From a virus, in IMG/VR virus record IMGVR_UViG_3300044641_007115, positions 62,001 through 126,000 of that record: a DNA stretch of 64,000 nucleotides. One strand, written 5' to 3'. Shown piece by piece: positions 48,003 through 57,204 of this stretch. The notes beneath the pieces were generated by a model that was not told the origin of the DNA, searched no databases, and saw only the letters and a list, made by a program, of their open reading frames with translations. Numbering within the stretch: the stretch's first letter is position 1; each line of letters begins with the position of its first letter. The position numbers and the translations under genes were made by a program.

Positions 48003-50264
48003 ATGAGTTGGTCACTAACACAACCACCCAATTGGGTACCGGATGCAATCGCGACGGATCGTGGATGGGTTGATCCCGCCACGGGCGAATTGATTGTTGC
48101 AATTCGTGGATTGAACGTCAAGAATGCTGGTCCCGCCGTCGTGAAGGTTTCACGTATCGGCAACATCACAAAGTATGGCCGGACGACTACACTGTCGTTC
48201 CGCGTCAAGTTTAACGAAGTCGTCGTGGTTACGGGTACGCCGCGTATCCCATTGACGATTGGTGCGAATAGCAGTTTGTTTGCGACGTATGCATCTGGAA
48301 CCGGCTCTTCGAGCTTGGTTTTCAGCTATGCGATTCAGAACGTCGATTCTGGCGCGATTTCGATTGCAAGCCCGATTGCTTTGAACAGCGGCACGATCTT
48401 GGATGCGTCAAACACCCCGGCGGTGTTGACCTTTACCCCGCCGAACACGGCGGGCATGACGGTAGACACCACGTTGCCGACCGCTGATGATTCGGAAGAC
48501 ATCACCCCCACGGCTTTTGTGACAGGAGACAACATCGATGTCATCGTCAATTTCAGTGAGCCGGTGGCTGTGACTGGTGTTCCGCGCGTCGAACTGGATT
48601 TTAACGGAACTCAGAAATTTGCGAATTATGCATCAGGTTCCGGTACCAGCGCTTTGACGTTCCGGTACACCGTACAAGAAGCTGACTCGGTTAATGCTGG
48701 TGATTTCGATGTTGTGAACACGACGGGTGATGCAACCATCGACTTGAACGGCGGTACGATCAAGGACTTGGCTGGTAACTCAACCGGTACGCCGGACTTT
48801 ACCATTCCGACCAACTTGGCGTCTGTTTCGGTGAATTCGACTGCCGCCCCGACGATTACGGGTGTGACGTTCGATTCCGGCAACGGCCCGCACAGCTTGG
48901 CGAAGACCAGTCTTCTGAACTTCACGGTCAACTTCAGCAAAGCTGTTGTTGTGACTGGTTCTCCGCGCATGACTCTTTCGGTCAACGGAAACGCCAAGAA
49001 CGCCACCTATTTGAGCGGATCTGGTTCGAAGGCTTTGGTCTTCCAGTATGCTGTTGTTTCGGGTGACAATGCGACGGCTAGCCAGTTCAGTGCTTCTAGC
49101 CCGTTGACGTTGAACGGCGGAACGATCAAGGACATCTACGGCACTAATGCCACATTGTCCTTCACCGCTCCTACCACTTCAGGCGTTGTGATCGACAACA
49201 CAGCACCCGCCGCTCCGTCTGTTGCATTCGTACAGGGTGCGGGCAACTACAACGCTGGCGACGTGTTCGAGTTCACGGCAACCTATGTCGGCAATATCGC
49301 CGTGGTTGGTTCGCCGCGCATTCCGTTCACGATCAACGGAGTTCAGCGTTATGCGTTGTTCTCAAGTGTTGCATCGAACGTAGCGACGTTCTCTTACACG
49401 GTTCAGGCGTCGGACGCCGCGACCAGCGGTCAGATTGTCTTGACTTCGCCTATCGATTTGAATGGCGGAACGATCAAGGATCTGGCGGAAAACAATGCTG
49501 TTGTGACCTTCACCCCGCCGTCGATGTCGGGTGTTGTGATCGACAACGTTGCGCCGGTCATCAACACGGTGACGGGTCCGTCCGGTGGTCCGAACTACAA
49601 GTTGGGCGACACGTTGACCTTGACAGCGACCTTCAGCGAAGCTGTTACGGTTACGGGCACCCCGCGCATTGCGATGGACGTGAACTTCACGACCAAGTAT
49701 GCGACCTACGCTTCGGGAACTGGTACTTCGACTTTGACCTTCACCTACACGGTGGCGTCGAACGACAATGCCAATTTGCCGGGTCAGTTCGCACTGATTT
49801 CGCCGATGCAATTGAACGGTGGAACGATTGTGGACGCCGCTGGCAACCCGATCACGAACCTCAGCTTCAACTTGCCGGACAATTCCGCCAAGCGTGTTGA
49901 CGGCGTGGCACCGGCATCCCCGGTTGTTACGATCAGCGGCGACACGGCCAATGCGTTTGTCACTGGCAACGTGTTGACCTTGACGGCAACCTTCAACGAA
50001 GCTGTAGTGGTGACCAACACTCCGCGTATCGCTGTGACTATCGGTAGCAATACCCGTCAGGCGAACTACGCTTCGGGTTCTGGAACCAATGCGTTGGTCT
50101 TCCAGTACACCATCGTCGGTGGCGACAGCGCAACGGCTGGCAACGTCACGACGGGCGCGGTGATCGATCTGAACACCACGGGAACGGTCAAGGACGTGGT
50201 TGGAAACAACGCTACCTTGTCCTTCTTGCAACCCAACTTCATCGTCGCAAAGACGGTCAACTAA
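48003..50264 (+). CDS. large virion surface protein with six Ig-like/adhesin repeats, 753 aa
   Basis: The first 50 residues (MSWSLTQPPNWVPDAIATDR, GWVDPATGELIVAIRGLN) are a head found on other phage virion proteins. Then about six repeats of near 110 residues follow the scheme F.E.V.VTG(T/V)PRI....G..(R/K)YA.YASGSGT.AL.F.YTV...D......I......LNGGTI.D.AGN......P...GV.VD...AP, as in large bacterial adhesins. It could decorate the head or tail and bind surface carbohydrates. A clear late signal, GGAGG site and a terminator frame it as a one-gene unit. Confidence 0.78.
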   Translation: MSWSLTQPPNWVPDAIATDRGWVDPATGELIVAIRGLNVKNAGPAVVKVSRIGNITKYGRTTTLSFRVKFNEVVVVTGTPRIPLTIGANSSLFATYASGTGSSSLVFSYAIQNVDSGAISIASPIALNSGTILDASNTPAVLTFTPPNTAGMTVDTTLPTADDSEDITPTAFVTGDNIDVIVNFSEPVAVTGVPRVELDFNGTQKFANYASGSGTSALTFRYTVQEADSVNAGDFDVVNTTGDATIDLNGGTIKDLAGNSTGTPDFTIPTNLASVSVNSTAAPTITGVTFDSGNGPHSLAKTSLLNFTVNFSKAVVVTGSPRMTLSVNGNAKNATYLSGSGSKALVFQYAVVSGDNATASQFSASSPLTLNGGTIKDIYGTNATLSFTAPTTSGVVIDNTAPAAPSVAFVQGAGNYNAGDVFEFTATYVGNIAVVGSPRIPFTINGVQRYALFSSVASNVATFSYTVQASDAATSGQIVLTSPIDLNGGTIKDLAENNAVVTFTPPSMSGVVIDNVAPVINTVTGPSGGPNYKLGDTLTLTATFSEAVTVTGTPRIAMDVNFTTKYATYASGTGTSTLTFTYTVASNDNANLPGQFALISPMQLNGGTIVDAAGNPITNLSFNLPDNSAKRVDGVAPASPVVTISGDTANAFVTGNVLTLTATFNEAVVVTNTPRIAVTIGSNTRQANYASGSGTNALVFQYTIVGGDSATAGNVTTGAVIDLNTTGTVKDVVGNNATLSFLQPNFIVAKTVN

Positions 50265-50285
50265 GGTTGATTTTTTCCCTCTACA

Positions 50286-50312
50286 GGCCGGGCCTTCGGG
50301 TCCGGCCTTTTT
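50286..50312 (+). terminator. UUCG-capped terminator (second copy)
   Basis: Same 22-nt hairpin as at 9867-9888 (here on the plus strand, 50286-50307), followed by TTTTTC. Confidence 0.93.
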
Positions 50313-50340
50313 CTTTTCAACAGTCTCGTTTCGCGAAGAG

Positions 50341-50346
50341 TAAATA
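50341..50346 (+). promoter_or_regulatory. late-promoter-like TAAATA, 5 nt before start
   Basis: AGTAAATATCGGT then GTG 50352; the hexamer ends 5 nt upstream; no Shine-Dalgarno. Confidence 0.6.
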
Positions 50347-50351
50347 TCGGT

Positions 50352-51839
50352 GTGAAACGGATAATCTACGAAGCCCCGACGTGTGACCCCAACCATGTCG
50401 TTACACAATCAGATTTGGATGCTCTTGAACGGCATCTGGACAAAGTATGGAACAAGTTGGGGATCGATATTGCCTTCACGCGGCATTTCTTGGACCGGGT
50501 GAACGACGCCCGGAACGGAAAACAGATCACGCTCTGTGAACTGGCCCGAATTTTTCTGGAAACATTCCGTCAACACGGAAAGAAGTTGACCGGCATCAGC
50601 ACCCGTGATTGGGAAGCTGTGTTGTCAGACAAGATAACGAATGTGAACGTGCCGTTCGTTCTGAAACATAATGGCAAAGAAGTGGAGATCGTGGCGAAGA
50701 CGGTGATGCGGAAGCCCAATTTCCACACGCCCGATCCGAAATTGGTAGTGGCGCATTTCCGTCAGGGAGACAACAAGATGTCGAAAACATTGCGTGAGTG
50801 GACCGGTCTAGGTCTGCCTCAGAATGATCCTGTGGCCGGTGTCTATGCCGTCGATGATGTCGATGTCAACCCGTCCCAAATCGATGACCCGGAAGTACTC
50901 ACGATGTTGAACGGCTTCCTTGCGTCATTGACCAAGAAAACGTTCATCAACCCGTACTACCCGGTACAACAGGCGTTTGCCAAACTGAGCGCGGTCGGAC
51001 TTTCCTTCCAGCTTCGTGGTTTGGATTTGGGCGGCGATACGGGTGTGGTGCTCATCCCGGTTTCTCATTTTGGTGGTCGTTTGGGGCGGAACCTTGATGG
51101 GTCTTGGGCGGACAACGATGGAATTTCAGAGAAGATCCCCGGCGGCATTTTCCTGAAGGTCACTTACACACAAACCAACGGAGAGTTTGTGGTGAACATG
51201 CAGTTGGTCCCGGCGGAAGAAGGTGTGGAACTGGACACCACCGACATCGAAGAGGATGTCACTACCGGCACGTCCGATGCGACGACTGATGAGTATCCGT
51301 TCGATTCTGATTTCCAACCGACACAAGACGGAGAAACCATTTTTGATGCGGTGAACTTCGAGTCGTTCATTCAGAGGGGCCGGAAGATTGCGGAAGCAGC
51401 AAATAGTATCACTGTCAAGCCTTCGACGCGGAAGAAGGGAATGTATGATGTCATCGTCGGAAACATCCCACGGGTCACCAAGCCCACTGTGAAGGGTGCC
51501 AATGGTTATGCCAGCCGCATCGCCAAGGAAAATCCGCATATGAGTTTCACCCCGCTCAAAGAAGCGGAACTGAACGAAGCGGATGCGAAAGTGGTGTTGA
51601 ACATTCCCGGCGTTCCCTCGAACTATGCCAATTTACCGCTTGGTCGAAAGATGGATCATCACGCCGCCATCAAGAAGTTCAAGGATGAAGCCAAGCGTAC
51701 TCACTTCGGTGCAAAGGGCAAACCGATCATGAAAGCCTTTGGAGAATTCAAGCGACTAAACAATGTTAGCCAATGGTACTTCTTGGATCGCGGGCCGCAA
51801 GGGATGAAAGACGATTCCGTGGAGATTTGGTACAAGTAA
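50352..51839 (+). CDS. conserved T4-like phage structural/packaged protein, 495 aa
   Basis: GTG start by the late signal. The N part (DLDALERHLDKVWNKLGIDIAFTRHFLDRVNDARNG, then TNVNVPFVLKHNGKEVEIVAKTVMRK) is a block I recognise from proteins of cyanophage-type T4 relatives, function unknown. The middle is beta-rich with an acidic Thr linker (DTTDIEEDVTTGTSDATTDE). The C part (HHAAIKKFKDEAKRTHFGAKGKPIMKAFGEF) is helical. Followed closely by two further conserved genes and a packaged-type protein, so probably a virion component. Confidence 0.6.
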   Translation: MKRIIYEAPTCDPNHVVTQSDLDALERHLDKVWNKLGIDIAFTRHFLDRVNDARNGKQITLCELARIFLETFRQHGKKLTGISTRDWEAVLSDKITNVNVPFVLKHNGKEVEIVAKTVMRKPNFHTPDPKLVVAHFRQGDNKMSKTLREWTGLGLPQNDPVAGVYAVDDVDVNPSQIDDPEVLTMLNGFLASLTKKTFINPYYPVQQAFAKLSAVGLSFQLRGLDLGGDTGVVLIPVSHFGGRLGRNLDGSWADNDGISEKIPGGIFLKVTYTQTNGEFVVNMQLVPAEEGVELDTTDIEEDVTTGTSDATTDEYPFDSDFQPTQDGETIFDAVNFESFIQRGRKIAEAANSITVKPSTRKKGMYDVIVGNIPRVTKPTVKGANGYASRIAKENPHMSFTPLKEAELNEADAKVVLNIPGVPSNYANLPLGRKMDHHAAIKKFKDEAKRTHFGAKGKPIMKAFGEFKRLNNVSQWYFLDRGPQGMKDDSVEIWYK

Positions 51840-51846
51840 GTTTCGC

Positions 51847-52254
51847 ATGGATTTCGCTAATCTGACAAATGATAACGTGTTGCTCTACGCGATACGCGCC
51901 TACGACAACCCTTCGGCTCACGGGTCGAAGGAATTTGAAGAAGACTTCGAGCGCTTCAAATACGTCAAACGACTGTTGAAGCGCTACGTGAAGAAAGGCG
52001 TTATCAAGGAACGGCTGGTACTGAATCACATTCAAATTCTGTACAACGTTTTCGGGCTGTCATCCACACGAATTCTGTTTCTGAAAATGGAGCCGGACCT
52101 GTATCCGGCTCTGAAAACATTTTTGATCGCGATCAGTTTTATGCCGGACACGGTACCGGGAATCAATGGGAAGACGATTCGTTCGAGCGACATTATGCCG
52201 GACCCAATTCTAGTCAATCTCATTCGGAACAGCACACGGGCAATCGCAGCATGA
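51847..52254 (+). CDS. conserved protein of marine T4-like phages, 135 aa
   Basis: MDFANLTNDNVLLYAIRAYD, FERFKYVKRLLKRYVKKGVIKERLVLNHIQILYNVFGLSSTRILFLK and LYPALKTFLIAISFMP form a helical protein with a strongly kept LNH..(I/L)LYNVFG core that I know from many marine T4-like genomes. No molecular role is known. ATGA overlap with the next gene. Confidence 0.7.
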   Translation: MDFANLTNDNVLLYAIRAYDNPSAHGSKEFEEDFERFKYVKRLLKRYVKKGVIKERLVLNHIQILYNVFGLSSTRILFLKMEPDLYPALKTFLIAISFMPDTVPGINGKTIRSSDIMPDPILVNLIRNSTRAIAA

Positions 52255-52817
52255 GCATTATTGACACATGGATCGTTTATCGCGTACTTCGAATCCTCTC
52301 TACGTCTTGGGACGAAATGGATGCATTCAAGTATGGGATCATCGACGCCAGTGGTCACGTTCTCAGGAAGCAAAAGGAACTCCGAAAGTCGGAAGAGAAA
52401 AGCGCATACACGCTTTTACACCGTCTGGTTTTCAACCTGAAACGAATCTTGGAGAAATTGCCGTTCGGCAAAACCAAGCTGGCCCGGTACGCGACCGCGC
52501 TTTTCTTATTGAAAGAGCATGTGAAGACACGAAGAGGTAAATGGATGTTGGAAGAAGGATTCAAGTCATTTCTGGCAAAGCATGCCAATGAAGCCGTGGT
52601 CATCAAGGAATCCGCGCCCGTTGGCCTACCGGCTGGCCGGTACAAGATCCTAAACCATATGCTCGATGCTGACTCCCGAATTGTGAAGGCTGGATCGGTC
52701 ATCAGCGTTCGGAAACCGGTCAGAGGTCAGTTTGTGATGGGTGTGGAAGTGTTTCCGGTGATGACCACGACCGGGCAAGAACTTGCCGTCAGTCACGACG
52801 ATATTGAGGCAGTGTGA
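52251..52817 (+). CDS. conserved protein of marine T4-like phages, 188 aa
   Basis: TWIVYRVLRILSTSWDEMDAFKYGIIDASGHVLRKQKELRKSEEKSAYTLLHRLVFNLKRILEKLPFGKTKLARYATALFLLKEH is a helical block typical of proteins encoded beside structural genes in this phage group. A C-terminal small beta domain (GRYKILNHML, AGSVISVRKPVRGQFVMGVEVFPV) follows. Likely a virion or assembly factor. Coupled on both sides by ATGA. Confidence 0.7.
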   Translation: MSIIDTWIVYRVLRILSTSWDEMDAFKYGIIDASGHVLRKQKELRKSEEKSAYTLLHRLVFNLKRILEKLPFGKTKLARYATALFLLKEHVKTRRGKWMLEEGFKSFLAKHANEAVVIKESAPVGLPAGRYKILNHMLDADSRIVKAGSVISVRKPVRGQFVMGVEVFPVMTTTGQELAVSHDDIEAV

Positions 52818-53500
52818 TGAAGACCTATCGACAGTTCAAAGAAGAAATTGGCAATACCGCCGGTAGCGGGGCTATCGCTGGTATCGGGGTTGGTCCACAA
52901 GGCGAACCCGGTGTGAGTATGAAGGACGATGAGTTGCGTTCCAGTTCATTGGCGGCGAAGACTCCGGTCTGGCCGATGATGAAGCGAAAGAAGCCGACCG
53001 GTCTGGATGAAGATGTCAAACTCAATCCCGGTGAACTCAACATTCTGGACCTGTTCGTCACAGAAACACTGTTCTTGAAGGGATCAAAGGTTGGAAAGAT
53101 CAAGCGCCGGATCAGCGGCGAACAGGTGAAGTCAAGGACGCTGGAATCGTTGCTTGACAAGAAAATGATCGACTTCCAAGTCAATACCAATGTCGGGGAA
53201 GGTTATGCGGCAACCCCGTTGGGTTTCGAGTACTGGAAGAAGAGCAAGCAACTCAAAGAGGATTTGTTCGCCGGTGCGGAAGTGTTTGACGTGTCGCCGG
53301 AAGTCTTTTCGAACTGCCGTCTTGGGAAACTACGATATCATCGGTGGGCGCGGTACGTTGGCGACGACATGATCGGTCAAAAGATCCGCGACTACGGTAT
53401 TGCCAATCCGAACAAAAGCATCGTGATCCGGGACAAGCGTACCGGGGCTATGATGTTCCTACGGCACGCCGCCCTTCCGTCATTTGCTTCGTTTTGCTAG
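52817..53500 (+). CDS. candidate packaged protein with capsid-targeting N terminus, 227 aa
   Basis: MKTYRQFKEE is close to the T4 capsid-targeting peptide MKTYQEFIAE, with a possible cut at EE. The next NTAGSGAIAGIGVGPQGEPG is a linker I know from related phage proteins. Two further parts: a helical domain (NILDLFVTETLFLKGSKVGKIKRR) and FSNCRLGKLRYHRWARYVGDDMIGQ with NKSIVIRDKRTGAMMFLR, where His and Arg are frequent. Ends overlapping the convergent dehydrogenase by 4 nt. Confidence 0.65.
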   Translation: MKTYRQFKEEIGNTAGSGAIAGIGVGPQGEPGVSMKDDELRSSSLAAKTPVWPMMKRKKPTGLDEDVKLNPGELNILDLFVTETLFLKGSKVGKIKRRISGEQVKSRTLESLLDKKMIDFQVNTNVGEGYAATPLGFEYWKKSKQLKEDLFAGAEVFDVSPEVFSNCRLGKLRYHRWARYVGDDMIGQKIRDYGIANPNKSIVIRDKRTGAMMFLRHAALPSFASFC

Positions 53501-54333
53501 ATCAGGCCGCAATCTTGAAGTAGGTCAAGATCCTTGTTGGTGCTGGTGAGCAATTCCACGTTTTTCTTTTCGACAGCATCCAGCATTTTTACACCAAGCT
53601 GGTCTTCCGGCACCATTTTCCGATATATTTCCTCGAAGGCGGCAAAATCTTTGATGAAGCAATGTCCGCCCGCTCCCCGGCCACTTTTGTGCATCGGGTC
53701 CAAGTGCGTTGCTCCCAAACGCGGATCGGCGGCGATAGCGTCCTTGATCGGCTTCCAGTCCAGATAGAGAGATTGGGAAAGATCGTATAGGATGTTGGTG
53801 AAGATCACCTTCAGATACAACAGACAGTTGCCCGCATACTTGACCAGTTCCGCCGATGAACTATCCATGACGGCGTTGAAAGGAGCCTTCGGCAACACAC
53901 TGAGCACAGCTTCCGCTTTCTCCCGATAAGTTTCATTGTCCACCGGAATGCCAATGATGTTACGCATCGGATTGGCTGCATCGTGTTTGGCCGTCGCTTC
54001 CACTAGGAATTCAGGCGAATGGAAGACGAATAGATCCGGGAAACGATGTTGTAGGGCCTTGGTCGTTCCGGGGATCATCGTTGATTTGATGACGGCAGTA
54101 GTGCCGGGGTTGAGAAGTTTTAGGCATGCCGCGACGATGGATGCGTCAAATCCTTCCGCTGTGGTGGGCGTCGGGACTGCAATGAAAACGATGTCGCAAT
54201 TCTTGATTGCTTCTCGATTTTCATTGTACGGCGGTTCGAGTGCGTAACGGGTGACCGGGAAGCCTCTGCTTTCAAGGTCGTCTGAGTAGTTCTTACCAAT
54301 CCATCCCTGTCCGATGAAACCGATTTTGTGCAT
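53497..54333 (-). CDS. UDP-glucose/GDP-mannose dehydrogenase-like protein, short
   Basis: 278 aa against more than 380 for usual members. Rossmann start KIGFIGQGWIGKNYSDDLE, VFIAVPTPTTAEGFD, VIKSTMIPGTT, FHSPEFLVEATA and SSAELVKYAGNCLLYLKVIFTN are all family motifs, and GGHCFIKDFAAF keeps the catalytic Cys. The C-terminal NAD-linked domain is absent, so it probably works as a reduced form or on another sugar. It could make uronate for virion or surface glycans. Isolated minus-strand gene, suggesting later acquisition. Confidence 0.82.
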   Translation of the reverse strand: MHKIGFIGQGWIGKNYSDDLESRGFPVTRYALEPPYNENREAIKNCDIVFIAVPTPTTAEGFDASIVAACLKLLNPGTTAVIKSTMIPGTTKALQHRFPDLFVFHSPEFLVEATAKHDAANPMRNIIGIPVDNETYREKAEAVLSVLPKAPFNAVMDSSSAELVKYAGNCLLYLKVIFTNILYDLSQSLYLDWKPIKDAIAADPRLGATHLDPMHKSGRGAGGHCFIKDFAAFEEIYRKMVPEDQLGVKMLDAVEKKNVELLTSTNKDLDLLQDCGLI

Positions 54334-54366
54334 ATCTGAAGGTATCTATCATAAAGAGAGTCTTCA

Positions 54367-55458
54367 ATGAGCCTACTGACCGATATCCAATTCGCGGGCC
54401 GGGTGTCAGTCTACGTCCGTAACTTCAAGCAAAAAGGGGACTTCATTTGGAATTTCTCTTGTCCGATCTGTGGAGATTCCAAGAAGAAACGGGGCAAGGC
54501 GCGTGGCTATCTCTATCGGGTCGAAGATCGACTGTTATTCAAATGTCACAATTGTGAATTGCCGCCCATGTCATTGGGACGGTTCTTCCAACAGATCGAC
54601 GAAAGCCTCTACAAAGAATACATCGTCGCATCGGCCATAGAACGCAACAAAGGCCGCATAGGGCGACCGAAGAAGGATTGGAAGGAACAGATCCGGGACA
54701 TGGACTTCAGTCGTCCTGTGGTCGCTGTAGACCCATTTGCGGGCCTTCCTACGCTGGCATCACTCCCGGACGATCATCCCGCCAAGTCGTACATCGTCAA
54801 CCGTAAGATACCAAACTCGTTTCTCAACGTGCTGTTGTATGCGGAAGACTTTGCGGCGGTGGTGGACAAGTGGAAACCGAACGGCCCGGCGTTGGTCCAC
54901 GAACCTCGAATCATTATTCCATTCCGCAACCGAAAACGAATCTTGGCGATCCAAGGACGGAGTTTGGAGCCGGACGCCGCTCTACGGTATATCACGATCA
55001 AAGCGGATGATGACACCCCCAAGATTTTCGGGTTAGACAGGATCGATCTGACGGCGGATCGCATCTATGTGCTCGAAGGTCCCTTCGACAGCATGTTTTT
55101 GCCGAACGCGCTGGCAATGGCGGGCGCGGATTTGCCGAAGATTCTACCCAAACACAAGACGATTGTGGTGTATGACGACGAACCACACAATGCGGAGATC
55201 GTCGCCAAGATGGACGCGGCAATCCGGTATGGATACCGGGTATGCATCTGGCCGCGCCGCCAACAGAACACAGGACGAAAGGACATCAATCAGATGGTTT
55301 TGGACGGTCAAACGCCGGAAGAGATCCAGCAGATCATCGAAGAAAACAGCTATTCAGGGACGGCGGCTAAGATGTGGCTGACTAAATGGAGAAGAGACGA
55401 TTATGAACGACGAACTCAGCAAAATCGAAGCAACCGAAACGGAATTGCCGGGAACTGA
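54367..55458 (+). CDS. 61: DNA primase gp61
   Basis: 363 aa. Zinc site SCPICGDSKKKRG ... LLFKCHNCEL, RNA-polymerase domain, TOPRIM motifs YVLEGPFDSMFLPNALAM and TIVVYDDEPHNAEI with intact Glu and Asp pairs. It makes RNA primers with gp41. Its last 56 nt overlap the next gene in another frame. Close in length to T4 gp61 (342). Confidence 0.92.
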   Translation: MSLLTDIQFAGRVSVYVRNFKQKGDFIWNFSCPICGDSKKKRGKARGYLYRVEDRLLFKCHNCELPPMSLGRFFQQIDESLYKEYIVASAIERNKGRIGRPKKDWKEQIRDMDFSRPVVAVDPFAGLPTLASLPDDHPAKSYIVNRKIPNSFLNVLLYAEDFAAVVDKWKPNGPALVHEPRIIIPFRNRKRILAIQGRSLEPDAALRYITIKADDDTPKIFGLDRIDLTADRIYVLEGPFDSMFLPNALAMAGADLPKILPKHKTIVVYDDEPHNAEIVAKMDAAIRYGYRVCIWPRRQQNTGRKDINQMVLDGQTPEEIQQIIEENSYSGTAAKMWLTKWRRDDYERRTQQNRSNRNGIAGN

Positions 55459-55711
55459 AGCGCTGGACGCGGATGGTCTGGAAGAGTACGAACTGACACT
55501 GAACAACATGGATGGAGTGGACGGATACGACACTCTCATGGAAAGCCAGTTTGAAGAACGTACCATTTACACGAAGGCCCGGAGTCTGGAAGAAGCAACA
55601 GAGAAATTCACAGCGTATTTTGACCAATTGGTTGAAGCTCATGGATACAACGGCGCGCGCCCGATGACGTTGTGGTTGTTTCAGCGGATTGAAGACGGAA
55701 CACGAATTTGA
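55403..55711 (+). CDS. hypothetical acidic protein, 102 aa
   Basis: GAAGAGACG precedes the ATG inside the primase gene. MNDELSKIEATETELPGTEA, YELTLNNMDGVDGYDTLMESQFEERTIYTKARSLEEATEKFTAYFDQLVEA: acidic, helical C part. No family recognised. Confidence 0.6.
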   Translation: MNDELSKIEATETELPGTEALDADGLEEYELTLNNMDGVDGYDTLMESQFEERTIYTKARSLEEATEKFTAYFDQLVEAHGYNGARPMTLWLFQRIEDGTRI

Positions 55712-55729
55712 TCGCCCGAAGATCGCGAT

Positions 55730-55918
55730 ATGTTGGATCTAGTGCAAGTATCTGATGAGTTGATCGCACAGATGACGATTCGCCAACGCGAAGAGTTTCT
55801 GACTATTCTCGAACAACAAAAGGCATTGGTCGGGAAGACCATTTCTTTGCTGGAACAGGTGGCGAAAAATCATATCGTGATCGCTTCGCGCCGTCGTTGT
55901 ACCCACAGAAAAATATGA
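55730..55918 (+). CDS. small helical protein, 62 aa
   Basis: MLDLVQVSDELIAQMTIRQR then EEFLTILEQQKALVGKTISL is coiled-coil-like with a basic end (RRRCTHRKI). TGA overlaps the ThyX ATG (ATGA). Role unknown. Confidence 0.55.
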   Translation: MLDLVQVSDELIAQMTIRQREEFLTILEQQKALVGKTISLLEQVAKNHIVIASRRRCTHRKI

Positions 55919-57204
55919 ATCTACGCATTCTCAAGAAAGAGGCCGTACCAGAAACAGGTGATCTGAGCCGGGTCCTGTTCCTACTTCCATCCGAAAACGA
56001 ACCGACTGCCGAAGACCTTGCAATGCTGCAAGCTCTTTACTCACGCGATCCACGGCCAATCGACGCGGCGGTGAAGTTGCTGAAGACATCCAAGTCAGGC
56101 GATTTCATGAACAAGTTCTACGTCGGTTATGGTCATGAATCCATCGCCGAACTTGGTGATGTCGTGATCGCTGTTGAAAACGTCCCGATGCCGGTAGCGA
56201 AGCTCATTCAGCACTACCAGCTTTACAAGGGTCAGGAGTGTTCCACACGGTATATCGACTTCAGCAATCAACCTTTCATCGCGCGCACGGACGCGGGGAA
56301 GGCATACCAAGAGAAGTTGCGGTCGTTCTATCTCAAGGCATTGGAGCCGACGACGGAACATTTGATCGCCCGGTTTGGTATTGATCGTGACAACGCCAAT
56401 GAAATGCGCGGCGCAAAGGCGGCGGCATTTGACGTGCTTCGTGGGTTCCTGCCTAACGGTGCGGTTACGAATCTGGCGTGGAAGACTGATCTTCGCTACC
56501 TGAACAACCGTTTGCATGCATTGAGCGATCACATCGAAGATTTCCCGGAACTCAAGGTGGTCATCGACAAGATCCGTGCGCTGGCGATGAAAGCCTTCCC
56601 CAATTCGATCCGTGAAGAGCGCAACGTCAACACCGATCCGCTCGAATGGCCTTTCGGCGGGGATATGGCAGAGTTCTGGATGTCGGATGTCAAGTACATC
56701 CCATTACGTCCCGTCAACGGAGAACAGCGCGGCATTATCGAATGGACCGATACCATCGACTTTGCCTCATGGCGCGATCTGGCCCGGCACCGGAGCGTCT
56801 ATCAGACCTTCCCGGTCATCGGTACCGACTACGGCTTTGAATGGTGGTACCACGATCAATTGCCGCCATCTTTGCAAGAAGAAGCCGAAGCCTTGGTCGA
56901 AGAAGGCCGCGCTATCAAAGACGATGTGTACGCCATCCCGATGGGGTTCAAAGTACCGTTCGTGGTGTCCGGCCCGTTGGAGAAATTCCGCTACATCATC
57001 CGGCTTCGTTCCGGGCTGACAGTTCATCCGACTCTTCGTGAGGCAATCTATTCTTTGGCTGGCCGTCTCACGGCACAATATGGATTGACTTTCTCCCGGC
57101 TGAATAGTTTGGCTTGGGTTGTAGGTGGGAAACGGGGCACACAGGACATCGTTCAGAAGGAAGAACAACCCCGTAATCCAGTGCTGCTACAGGAGAACGA
57201 ATAA
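55915..57204 (+). CDS. thyX: flavin-dependent thymidylate synthase ThyX, long form
   Basis: 429 aa from MNLRILKKEAV. YGHESIAELGDVVIAVENVPMPVAKLIQHYQLYKGQECSTRYIDFS is the ThyX core, with the RHRxxSxNxxSxRY motif changed to the YKGQECSTRY form. A second, related half (FASWRDLARHRSVYQTFPVI, YRLRSGLTVHPTLREAIYSL) makes a protein about twice the usual ThyX length, as in some phage and bacterial double-domain forms. It makes dTMP from dUMP using FADH2, fed by the dUTPase. Start overlaps the previous stop. Confidence 0.88.
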   Translation: MNLRILKKEAVPETGDLSRVLFLLPSENEPTAEDLAMLQALYSRDPRPIDAAVKLLKTSKSGDFMNKFYVGYGHESIAELGDVVIAVENVPMPVAKLIQHYQLYKGQECSTRYIDFSNQPFIARTDAGKAYQEKLRSFYLKALEPTTEHLIARFGIDRDNANEMRGAKAAAFDVLRGFLPNGAVTNLAWKTDLRYLNNRLHALSDHIEDFPELKVVIDKIRALAMKAFPNSIREERNVNTDPLEWPFGGDMAEFWMSDVKYIPLRPVNGEQRGIIEWTDTIDFASWRDLARHRSVYQTFPVIGTDYGFEWWYHDQLPPSLQEEAEALVEEGRAIKDDVYAIPMGFKVPFVVSGPLEKFRYIIRLRSGLTVHPTLREAIYSLAGRLTAQYGLTFSRLNSLAWVVGGKRGTQDIVQKEEQPRNPVLLQENE

